Below, one piece after another: positions 24,084 through 34,066 of a stretch of 64,000 nucleotides of DNA. A model generated the notes under the pieces. It made no database searches and was not told where the DNA came from. It worked only from the letters and a program-made list of their open reading frames with translations. Position 1 is the first letter of the stretch. Each line of letters opens with the position of its first letter. This DNA is from Apodemus sylvaticus (Eukaryota > Chordata > Mammalia > Rodentia > Muridae), in assembly GCF_947179515.1 (NCBI RefSeq), contig NC_067480.1, positions 14,936,377 through 15,000,376 on the forward strand, read 5' to 3'. The position numbers and the translations under genes are program-made.

Positions 24084-25285
24084 TTTGTTTAACTCTGTAC
24101 CCCATTTTTTAATAGGGTTGTTTGGTTTCTGGAGTCTAACTTCTTGAGTTCTTTATATATATTGGATATTAGCCCTCTATCTGATGTAGGATTGGTGAAG
24201 ATCTTTTCCCAATTTGTTGGTTGCCGATTTGTCCTCTTGATGGTGTCCTTTGCCTTACAGAAACTTTGTAATTTTATGAGGTCCCATTTGTCAATTCTTG
24301 CTCTTAGAGCATACGCTATTGGTGTTCTGTTCAGAAACTTTCTCCCTGTACCGATGTCCTCAAGGGTCTTCCCCAGTTTCTTTTCTATTAGTTAGCTTCA
24401 GAGTGTCTGGCTTTATGTGGAGGTCCACAAAAAATTCTCACCTGAAGAACTTCGGAAGGCGGAGAAGCATCTTAAAAAATGCTCAACTTCATTAGTCATT
24501 AGGGAAATGCAAATCAAAACAACCCTGAGATTTCATCTTACACCAGTCAGAATGGCTAAGATTAAAAATTCAGGAGACAGCAGGTGTTGGAGAGGGTGTG
24601 GAGAAAGAGGAACACTCCTCCACTGCTGGTGGGGTTGCAAATTGGTACAACCACTCTGGAAAGCAGTCTGGCGGTTCCTCCGAAAACTGGGCACCTCACT
24701 TCCAGAAGATCCTGCTATACCACTCCTGGGCATATACCCAGAAGACTCCCCACCATGTAATAAGGATACATGTTCTACTATGTTCATAGCAGCCCTATTT
24801 ATAATTGCCAGATGCTGGAAAGAACCCAGGTATCCCTCACCAGAAGAGTGGATGCAAAAAATGTGGTATATCTACACAATGGAGTACTATTCAGCCATTA
24901 GAAACAATGAATTCATGAAATTCTTAGGCAAATGGATGGAGCTAGAGAATATCATACTCAGTGAGGTAACCCAGACTCAAAAGGTGAATCATGGTATGCA
25001 CTCACTAATAAGTGGATATTAACCTAGAAAACTGGAATACCCAAAACATAATCCACACATCAAATGAGGTACAAGAAGAAAGGAGGAGTGGCCCCTGGTT
25101 CTGGAAAGACTCAGTGAAACAGTATTCAGCAAAACCAGAACGGGGAAGTGGGAAGGGGTGGATGGGAGGACAGGGGAAGAGAAGGGTGCTTACGGGACTT
25201 TCGGGGAGTGGGGGGGCTAGAAAAGGGGAAATCATTTGAAATGTAAATAAATTATATCGAATAAAAAAAATTAAAAAAAAAAAAC
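24084..25285 (+). mobile_element. Young L1 with 5' inversion (twin priming)
   Basis: Flanked by a target-site duplication aaaacaggattc at 24072-24083 and 25286-25297. The first part, 24084 to about 24426, is L1 ORF2 sequence on the minus strand. At about 24427 the orientation switches to plus and continues through the ORF2 end (25022) and the 3' UTR to an A-rich tail. The inverted and direct parts are adjacent in an intact L1 (the break is within caaagaattctcacc), as expected for twin priming. The sequence is close to young mouse L1. Confidence 0.95.
24428..25022 (+). pseudogene. L1 ORF2 C-terminal fragment
   Basis: About 195 codons without a stop, covering the ORF2p C-terminal domain. It includes the CCHC-type knuckle CWRGCGERGTLLHCWWGC (C-x3-C-x7-H-x4-C) and ends in SLISGY. 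It has no endonuclease or reverse transcriptase and its in-frame ATG lies at the inversion junction, so it is a fragment, not a gene. The open frame reflects youth, not function. Confidence 0.9.
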
Positions 25286-25289
25286 AAAA

Positions 25290-25375
25290 CAGGATTCAGT
25301 ATTGCAACAAATAAGAGGTAAAATAGATATGAGTTCAGGTTACATCAAATTAGGCTTCTTCCTGTGCCAAATCTA
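25290..25375 (+). repeat. Unidentified local repeat, copy 2 (partial, at the L1 insertion site)
   Basis: ggattcagtattgcaacaa, aagaggtaaaatagata and aaattaggcttcttcctgtg match the middle of copies 1 (near 23210) and 3 (near 27235). The L1 at 24084 used the start of this copy as its target site. Confidence 0.7.
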
Positions 25376-26300
25376 GAGAAACAGGATTCACAAATATGTT
25401 CATTACAATAGGGCAATTTCTTTGATAAACAAAATTCCCTCAGAGAATTTCCCATTAGATGTGACAGATTTTACACATCTATCCATGATTTTCCCTCCTG
25501 AACATCCTTCAAAAAAGACAAGGTGGTAGCTTTGAAAGAAAATGAAGTTAAAGCAATGAAATAATAATTGGTAATGGATATCAACAGATGTTCCATAAGG
25601 GAAAAAATGAGCAAGTTGTAGCATACCTGAATATTGGTAAAGATCAAAGATGCTCGATCTCACAGTGATCATGAAGCATCCCATCAGCAGATCACGAAGG
25701 TATCCTGTGAACACCTATGACAACCCTCAGCAAACAGAATTTTCTGAGTAGCACTGAAAGCCAGAGTATGTTTCACAACTAGCCCAAGGACCTGCATCCT
25801 TAGGCCCTTCCCTCAGACTGCTAGGCAGCAGCTTGAAATGTAAGACTTGATTCATCAAAACACTAGCCCAACGTAGAAAACAGTGAAAGCTGCTAGAAGA
25901 CCATACCAAGAGCAACAAAGTTGAAATTCACACATTGAACAGTGAGTTCATAATCTTCTCTTAGCTTGACTTTCATTGCATCAGTAGCAGATACCTGGTA
26001 AAAGAAGGAATTAACATCAAAAGAAAATGGTCAACAAAAGAAGCAAGACATGAGCCCCACAATGAAGCTCCCAACTCTTTTATATGCACTTTTTAGAACC
26101 ACACTTTCCTAAATGCAAACATCAGACTTCCCAACGAGTTTCTTAAACCATACTCCTACATTTAAGTATGTTAGGGAAGCCCAACAATCTGAGAAAGACG
26201 AGACAGAACTAACTTGGCAGAAGTAGATATATTGGAAGGCAGAAAAATATATACATACACTTAATCTAAGGGCTGATTAGAGCTAAAAGGTTTACTGATT
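25376..26300. other. Unique sequence with one exon-like segment
   Basis: No interspersed repeat seen. The minus-strand ORF at 25403-25714 has no domain I recognise. The segment 25907-25994 (minus) is bounded by a pyrimidine-rich tract plus CAG and by a GTATGG; see findings. Confidence 0.4.
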
Positions 26301-26302
26301 TA

Positions 26303-26307
26303 AAAGA

Positions 26308-26355
<48 letters not shown>

Positions 26356-26368
26356 AGAAAGAAAGATT
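26303..26368 (+). repeat. (GA)n microsatellite
   Basis: A run of GA dinucleotides with one GACA interruption, ending in AAAG-type purine repeats. Confidence 0.95.
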
Positions 26369-26746
26369 TCCTGTCTACCCCTCTGTGTCTTCTTTTTAAA
26401 AACAAAAGCAAAAAAAAAAAACAGTTTGTTTGCTTGAGATGGAAAGCAGTTATTTAATTTTGTAAAATAAGATACTTTTGTAAGGGTCCTAAAATATAAA
26501 TAATCTATAAAATTTGACATAGAACAACTAAATATAAATTTCAATTAAAATCTTTAAAGATTCAGTTGACTCAAGCTTGTATAAAAAAATACTTTTTGAA
26601 AAGTGAAATGAATGAGGAAATAAAAAGAAAGAATGGGAACATTATGGGTCAAGGTAAGAGATTCTAGGATGAAATTATAAGCAATTGTTCCTACAACTGA
26701 TGTTTAGCTACTGTGCTTCAGCTACTTGTTGTTGTTGTTGATGGTA

Positions 26747-26777
26747 GTGGTGGTGGTGGTGGTGGTGGTGGTGGTGG

Positions 26778-26833
<56 letters not shown>
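26747..26833 (+). repeat. (GTG)11(CTG)18 compound trinucleotide repeat
   Basis: By my count about 11 GTG/TGG units (26747-26779) pass directly into 18 uninterrupted CTG units (26780-26833). Just before it is a short GTT run (26728-26740). It is embedded at the edge of an LTR-like fragment and is not in a recognised gene. The poly-Gly/poly-Ala ORFs over it are artefacts of the repeat. Confidence 0.95.
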
Positions 26834-26836
<3 letters not shown>

Positions 26837-27120
26837 TGATAAAACACATGACAGAAACCAACTTGAAGAAGGAGATTATTTTCCAGAGGATGGCCAGGGG
26901 ATCATCAGTATCGGAAGGCTCGGCAGAAGGCAATAAATGCTCATGTTCAGCTCATCACTTCTTCACGGAAACACAGGAAGGAGGGAGTCAGATCAGGAAG
27001 TAGGCAGGCTCTAAACTCTCAAAGCATGTTCCCAGTGACACACTTCTTCCCACAAAGCTCTCCTTCCTGAAGATTCCAAAGTATCCCCATGCAGTGGCAC
27101 TAACTTGGGATCAGATGTTT
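26834..27120 (-). mobile_element. LTR-like fragment (MaLR-type)
   Basis: ttgtgataaaacacatgac and accaacttgaagaaggag are the reversed end of the same broad LTR group as 17648-18039. The fragment continues with ggcagaaggcaataaatgc, cagtgacacacttcttccc and aaagctctccttcct. The trinucleotide repeat replaces or has expanded within its outer end. Confidence 0.55.
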
Positions 27121-27121
27121 A

Positions 27122-27380
27122 AAAGCAGGGGAACATAGAGATATCTCCTAGACAGGCTACGTAAAGTATTTGTGAGGAAAGGACATTGGACCTACAACAT
27201 ATTTAAAAACACGATAATGAAAATTATCTAGAGTTCGGTGTTCTTTGTTAAGAAGAGGCAAAATAGATATGTGCTCAAGATGATTCAAATTAGGCTTTTT
27301 CCTTTGCCAATTTTGCTTGTTTCTCCATACATAAGGGCTGCTAAACATCTGTCCCTCTAATCCCTTCTATCTTCATTTAC
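27122..27380 (+). repeat. Unidentified local repeat, copy 3
   Basis: Homologous to 23093-23362 along its length, with small indels. Shared words include gataatgaaaattatctaga, ctttttcctttgccaa and ctccatacataagggctgct. Confidence 0.8.
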
Positions 27381-27394
27381 TATACTGGAAAGAC

Positions 27395-27890
27395 ACTATT
27401 ATTGATGCCCACAAGTACTCGCTGACTGGAGCTGGATATAGCTGTCACCTGGGAGGCTCTGCTAGTGCATGACAAATACAGAGGGGGACACTCTCAGCCA
27501 GCCATTGAACTGAGCACAGGGTCCCCAGTGGGGAAGCTAGAGAAAGGACCCAAGGAGCTGAAGGGGTTTGGAGCACCATAGGAGGAACAACAATATGAAC
27601 CACCCAGTACTCCCAGAGGTTGCAGGGACAAAAACATTAACCAGATAGTACACATGGTGTTACCCATGGCTCCAGATGCATAGGCAGCAGAGGATGGCCT
27701 TGTTGGACATCAAAAGGAGGAGAGGCCCTTGGTCCTGGAAAGGCTCCATGCAGCAGTGTAGGAGAATACCAGGACAGGGGAGGGGAGATGGCTTATCGAA
27801 CTTTGTAGGGGGGGTAACCAGGAAAGGGGAAATCATTTGAAATGTAAATAAAGAATATATCTAACAAAATATTAAAAAATAAAAATGAAA
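27395..27890 (+). mobile_element. L1 3' UTR fragment
   Basis: Plus-strand murine L1 3' UTR: gtactcgctgactggagctg, ctgtcacctgggaggctctgc, ggaacaacaatatgaacca, acccatggctccagatgcat, agcagaggatggcc, and the terminal aaatcatttgaaatgtaaat with aagaatatatctaa and an A-rich tail. No ORF2. Confidence 0.85.
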
Positions 27891-28021
27891 GAAAGTATGA
27901 ACTATACTGAATGTAGGAAAAAATATTAGTGAAATCCAGAATGTTTATATAATAGGCAATCTACAACGTGATGCAGTGAGTACCAACAACAGCTATGGGA
28001 CATGCTTTTAACATACTAACA

Positions 28022-28166
28022 AAAGCTGGGGGTGGTGGTATATGCCTTTAAACCCAGGCATGAGAGGCAGAAAGAGGAAAATCCCCTGAGAACTCAAGTT
28101 CAGCCTGTTCTGTATAAGCAAGTTCCAGCCAGGGCTACAGTCAGACGTTGTCTCTAAACAAAAACA
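28022..28166 (+). mobile_element. B1 SINE
   Basis: agctgggggtggtggtatat start, cctttaaacccaggcatgag, aggcagaaagagg, aagttcagcctgttctgtat, ccagccagggctacag and ttgtctctaaacaaaaac end. It is a reasonably complete B1. Confidence 0.88.
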
Positions 28167-28242
28167 ACCAGGAAAGGGGATAACATTTGAAATGCAAATA
28201 AAGAAAAATATCTAATAAAAAACAATAACAAACAAACAATAA
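28167..28242 (+). mobile_element. L1 3' terminal stub joined to B1
   Basis: ccaggaaaggggataacatt, tgaaatgcaaataaagaaaa and tctaataaaa are the last ~70 bp of an L1 3' UTR. It follows the B1 A-rich end without a gap. Confidence 0.75.
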
Positions 28243-31022
28243 TTCTGAAGAAAAACTGAACATTAAAACTATAATTTATAATTAGCTAAATTGCGAAAAG
28301 TATAAAAGGCCGTGGTTAGCAAGCTTTTGATCCTCTTTACCTGCTTTCCTGGAATCTACTAGAGAGGAGAGGCAACAAATAGGGGTAGAATGAGGAAAGA
28401 GAAAGTAGAAAATATGGAAAACAGTGACAGGTCAAAAAGAGCAATGGAAGGAATTTTGGTTTTAAAGTAAAGACTCATGGCTACAGTGTGCTTCAGGCAT
28501 GGCCAACAACTCATGCCATTTGGACAAAAAGTGTGGGGAGCAGAAGGGACCAAAAGGCGTGTACCGTGCAACCAGGTTAGTGTGGAGGTGGGCAGCCACA
28601 CACCCACCTCAGAGTGTGTATAAACGCGCAGACTGGAAGCGGGTTGAATAAAGCATCTTGTGCAGAGTGAAGCCATGAGGGAAGCCTCAGATCCTTTCTG
28701 ATTTTAAAAAGTGTTACTGAGTCACTGAAAAAAAAAAGGCATAATGTTTATTCCTCTAAGAATCAAGACTTGGATGCACACCATGAGAAAACGCTGCCAT
28801 TTGTTTTTAAATAAGCAGATATTAGTATTGCTGGGATAAAAATTAGAAATACATTTTGAAAATGTGAGAGTCAGACATTAAACTCCATTGTTCCTGTTTT
28901 GATTGCAGCTTGTAATGGCATTATTTTAATCCATTGACACTGCTTTAATGCCGTGATCTGCGGCATGATTAAAATTTGATCAGTAGAGATTCATGATGAG
29001 GAAGTTAGTTTTCCCAAATACCAAAAGCATCTTTTTTTGTCTTTGTCAATTTCTTTTAGAAAATAAAATCAAAAATAAATGGGGCTGATTACGGAGTATT
29101 AAGAGCAGATGGATAATGTTGCCATCAGGAAGTGGACCAAATGGACATCTTTTTTCCCTCCTCCCTTTTTACGCGCATCATCTGCACTAGATGTAAGAAC
29201 AGGCAGATACATATTCATAACGTGATTATTGACAACATTTCTAGAGTACAGGTTCAAAATAAAAGGGACAGTTTTATTTTCCTTGCAGGGACACTCTACA
29301 AATGACAAAGCAATCTTCACATTTCTTAATGAGATCCCAAGGTAGGCGTGATGGTCTCGAAGGTGAAACAGTTGAATAGCTGACTTTAAACTAAAAGTTT
29401 CTTTTCCTTTTTCTCTTTTTTAGAACCTTCTTGTGTTTAAAGAAAGAGTGTGGTGGACACCATAGAAATAATGCATTTTCATGTTTTGGGAGAGAATATC
29501 AAAATTTATTATCAGGAGTTCCGCATTGATTAATGATACCATAATGAATACCAAAGGGAGCACAGAGATCCGTTACTTATTGCAAAGAAGAGTCATACGT
29601 GTTTTGGTTTCTTGCTGTGGGTCCACAAAACCAGAGTCATTACTTTCTGAATGGAATATTGCATATATTAATAAGAGGGCATCTGGGGATCCTCGGCTGC
29701 CTGGATTATCCTCTATGCATGGGATTTGGGGAGAGAACTGAGTGAGTTGTTTAGGACTTTAGAGTACTTGAAGTGATAGCATTGCCCAGGGCAAGACACT
29801 GTCCCCTCAGGCCACAACTTCATTGTATAACTGGAAAAGTCCCTCAGGCCTCACTTGAATCTATCTCTATTCCAGATTCATTTTGCTCCCTGCTTTTGGT
29901 GGGTCAAGGGGTTATTGTGTTATGAATATACACTCATTATTGCCTTCCATGTGACTTATATTTGGCTGAAATCTTAATCGTATACTTAAATCATATACTA
30001 AATCATATACTTAAATTTCAATTAACTTCACTTAGTAGAATGCTTTGCTCTCTATTCAAGGACATGAACCTAAATAGTCACAACTAACCGCACATTGTGG
30101 ACACTATTACTGGGAAAGTTTAAGTTTATTTTACAAGAACTTAATTAAAATTAAATATGTAGAGGATGTAACTGCTTCCAACCCATGCACTCTCAATTGA
30201 GATTTAATTTCAACCTCCTGAAGTGTTCCATGGTTTATATTCTCTGCCTTATTTGACTTTAAAAATGTGTTATATATTACCTATTTTATTCCTATTAATT
30301 TAAATCTTTCTCTCATAAACACACACAAAATAAAAATCTAGAAATTGCATATCAGAATGACTATTTTACCATCAAGACCCCTATACAATCTGCTTTATGA
30401 CTTATACAACAAGTAGAAGGAAAAAATATTTGGCTAAGTTGTAGTGGGTTATATTTTATTTTGTTTTTATTTGTTTGGCTGAAATCTTAAACCAAATATT
30501 TGTATCAAAGAGGAAGAAAGTTATCAGCCACAAATAAACACAAAGAGAACAAACTTAAAATTTTAGCTACATGTGTTAAAACTAAGATTACATGATATGT
30601 ATTTAGGAAATAGCCAACAAAGAAGTAAAATGTTCACTCATCAGTCAGAGCCCACAGCATTCTCAAAGTGTGTCATGACATTGGATATTTGTTATTGCAG
30701 GGACTGATGACTAGGGGATTTTTATCTTACTCATCTTTTTATAGCTTCATCACTAAACATACCAGAGCTCTTATATTGTCACAGTGTATGACAGGACTTG
30801 TGACATGAATTGACATTGAATGTGAGTGTCTAAGACCTTTCTGCCCTTAGATCCATTTAGTGCCAGAGAACTGCTTCTCCTGAGGGAAATCTGCTATTGC
30901 TACTGCTAGCTTCCCTACCCAGCTGTGTACATAGGTAGATGCATTGAGCTGTCTTCATCCCAAAGTGTTTGAACACACTTGGAGTGGAATGTGTTTGATG
31001 TAGATTTTGTCTGTGGAGTAAG

Positions 31023-31024
<2 letters not shown>
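28243..31024. other. Repeat-poor sequence; no gene recognised
   Basis: Almost 2.8 kb with no recognised interspersed repeat. CpG dinucleotides are kept around 28560-28640 and 29100-29360. The part 28850-29760 is a candidate conserved non-coding cluster. Near 29975-30020 an imperfect tandem of aaatcatatact-like units occurs. Confidence 0.5.

Positions 31025-31054
<30 letters not shown>
31025..31054 (+). repeat. (CA)n microsatellite
   Basis: About 15 uninterrupted CA units. Confidence 0.95.
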
Positions 31055-31055
<1 letters not shown>

Positions 31056-31057
<2 letters not shown>

Positions 31058-32806
31058 TCTATTTTATAAACTTGGTCTTACTTTATCATACTTTTCCTCA
31101 GTCAGCTAAGAATGTGCAAAGAAGTACTCAAGGCCAGATACTTTGCAGAACAAACTACAAATTTCATCTGTGTTGGATGTTTGTTGTTTGAAGTGGATGG
31201 AAGGAGATCTGTTGCACACCAGCTTATGCTTCCCCATAGGAAAATTATGGGGAGGGTATCACAAGAGAAGAGGGTCTCACTATGGGAGATATACAAAGCA
31301 AGGTTCAGAAGGAAGTAAACTGTCCAAGAGAGACCTCACAAAGATCAAGGTGAGGAAAGTTTTAAATATGATCCAGCCAAACCTACCATCTGATTCACTT
31401 CCTCACAGAATTCCATCTGAAGCACTTTGCCATCTTCTTAACAACCTGCCATAAATTCAAAAGTTCTGAAACAGAAATACAGTGCACTTAAGTTTAATGA
31501 AATGTAAGAAGAGAGAGAGAATGAATTCAAAAGTATTCAGAGAAAATGTAAATTGCCTTAAGGTAGGAGAACAAGGCCATTCACTGATGTCCAAGGGAGT
31601 CCTTCTTCTCTGAAGATGAGAAACATTCTTGACCTCTTTGCTATGTCATTCTACGTGTGTTCATTAAATATCTAGCATTTGGAACCAGCCGAATATGGAT
31701 ATGCACTATGATTATACTCTATCCCACAAAGAACTTAGATCCTATGAGTCATAATGTTTTGTTTTTTTAAAACTCAAGAAATGTTAGAATAGACCAAAGG
31801 CAAGAAATATCTATAACCTGAAGCAAGTTCACTACTGGTGTGATCCTACAAGGTCAGTAAATATTTGAACTAGGATACTTTAGCATGTCTAAGGTATAGT
31901 GCAAATTTATCAGGCCCATGGGAGGCTAATAGAATCCCAAGCAGTTTGGTATTAGGCATATATTCTATAATGTGATTAGAAAATAGTCAAAAATCAGATG
32001 TAGCTATATTTGCAGAAGAATGGGTAGACATGGGCGGGGGGTATATTTCCTCCAGAAGCATATATGAATGATATTCACTGAACCAAGAAGATACCCAGCA
32101 ACTACTGTGGGGAGTTTTGGTTTTAAGTTAAATTAAGCAATGGAAGACTGCTACTTGAAGAAAACATTACAGTAGTCAAGCATTACATTATTTTTATCAA
32201 GATTTTCTCCGATAATTTATAAGTCAGGGCATCAAAGAAAATTTACACAATTTTTGATAAAGGCAATCTGCTTCCAAGGAATAATCACTATGGTTGTACA
32301 TAGGCATTTTGCCTCTTCTACTACTGAAATCTTTTTGAAGTTTCATTTCCAACCAGATGAAACATGGTCAATCTGATGCAGGTGTATCTCCAGTTGAATT
32401 GCTCTCTCCTGAGGTATATAAAGTTGACAACCAAAATTAGGTGAATTTGGAATGATTTTAAAAATGATTTTAAAGAAGTAAAAAAAAAAAAAAAACATTC
32501 ACTTACTACCTCCAAGCCAAAGTATTCTAATTCACTGTTACAAACTCCACATCTATTCAAATCATTTGAAGCTTACAGCTTCAAGTTGAAGTTGAAGTTA
32601 ACATCAATTGATGCATGCATCGATTGGAGGTCGTTCTAAGCAGAGACTTTCCTTTTGGTGGTACCTAGGCCAAGGTCACTCCTGCCCTCAGCACTTTATA
32701 TATTTCCTGGCACACACAAATTTGCCAGGATTATTGTATTTGAAAGTTAATGACATTGGATTTTACCATTAATAGGAGAAATACTTTGAATGTAAGTCTA
32801 AAAAGA
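31056..32806. other. Unique sequence; no gene recognised
   Basis: ORFs at 31112-31318 and 31143-31454 have no recognisable domains and overlap in different frames. A purine-rich A run lies at 32480-32496. Confidence 0.45.
32605..32626. repeat. 22-bp near-perfect palindrome
   Basis: Arms caattgatgca and tgcatcgattg are reverse complements except for one base pair. The centre is ATGCATGCAT. Just upstream is a gttgaa tandem (32583-32599). Confidence 0.85.
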
Positions 32807-32821
32807 GGGCTGAAATTTTTT

Positions 32822-34025
32822 TTTAATTTTTTTTTATTCGGTATATTTTTTATTTACATTTCAAATGATTTCCCCTTTCCTAGCCCCCCCACTCCCAAAA
32901 ACTCCCATAAGCCCCCTTCTCTCCCCCTGTCCTCCCACCCACCCCTTCCCATGTCCCTGTTCTGGTTTTGCTGAATACTGCTTCATTGAGTCTTTCCAGA
33001 ACAAGGGGCCACTCTTCCTTTCTTCTTGTACCTCATTTGATGTGTGGATTATGTTTTGGGTATTCCAGTTTTCTAGGTTAATATCCACTTATTAGTGAGT
33101 GCATACCATGATTCATCTTTTGAGTCTGGGTTACCTCACTTAGTATGATGTTCTCTAGCTCCATCCATTTGCCTAAGAATTTCATGAATTCATTGTTTCT
33201 AATGGCTGAATAGTACTCCATTGTGTAGATATACCACATTTTTTGCATCCACTCTTCTGTTGAGGGATACCTGGGTTCTTTTCAGCATCTGGCAATTATA
33301 AATAGGGCTGCTATGAACATAGTAGAGCATGTATCCTTATTACATGGTGGGGAATCCTCTGGGTATATGCCCAGGAGTGGTATAGCAGGATCTTCTGGAA
33401 GTGAGGTGCCCAGTTTTCGGAGGAACCACCAGACTGCTTTCCAGAGTGGTTGTACCAATTTGCAACCCCACCAGCAGTGGAGGAGTGTTCCTCTTTCTCC
33501 ACACCCTCTCCAACACCTGCTATCTCCTGAATTTTTAATCTTAGCCATTCTGACTGGTGTAAGGTGAAATCTCAGGGTTGTTTTGATTTGCATTTCCCTA
33601 ATGACCAATGAAGTTGAGCATTTTTTAAGATGCTTCTCCGTCATCCGATGTTCTTCAGGTGAGAATTCTTTGTTTAACTCTGTACCCCATTTTTAATAGG
33701 GTTGTTTGGTTTTCTGGAGTCTAACTTCTTGAGTTCTTTATATATATTGGATTTTAGCCCTCTATCTGATGTAGGATTGATGAAGATCTTTTCCCAATTT
33801 GTTGGTTGCTGATTTGTCCTCTTGATGGTGTCCTTTGCCTTACAGAAACTTTGTAATTTTATGAGGTCCCATTTGTCAATTCTTGCTCTTAGAGCATACG
33901 CTATTGGTGTTCTGTTCAGAAACTTTCTCCCTGTACCGATGTCCTCCAGGGTCTTCACCAGTTTCTTTTCTATTAGCTTCAGAGTGTCTGGCTTTATGTG
34001 GAGGTCCTTGATCCATTTGGATTTG
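32822..34025 (-). mobile_element. Young L1, 3' part (ORF2 C-terminus plus 3' UTR)
   Basis: Minus-strand L1 flanked by the target-site duplication gggctgaaatttttt (32807-32821 and 34026-34040). The T run and tttacatttcaaatgatttcc at 32850-32872 are its 3' end. The 5' truncation is inside ORF2 at 34025. It closely resembles the L1 at 24084-25285, so both come from one young subfamily. Confidence 0.95.
33078..34025 (-). pseudogene. L1 ORF2 C-terminal fragment
   Basis: Reading from 34025 down: a truncated start, the sequence FLNRTPIAYALRARIDKWDLIKLQSFCKAKDT, a frame break near 33645-33674, the CCHC knuckle CWRGCGERGTLLHCWWGC, a further break near 33280, and the usual end SLISGY with the stop at 33078-33080. 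No endonuclease or reverse transcriptase domain is included. Confidence 0.88.
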
Positions 34026-34042
34026 GGGCTGAAATTTTTTTA

Positions 34043-34066
34043 CATTTTTTTTTTTTTTTTTTTTTG
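34043..34066. repeat. Poly(T) run
   Basis: About 22 T just outside the right-hand target-site duplication of the L1. It may be the tail of an older insertion or a slippage product. Confidence 0.8.

Noticed and set aside
26713..27003. Poly-Gly/poly-Ala ORFs
   Set aside because: They are produced by the GTG and CTG triplet repeats and run into an LTR-like fragment.
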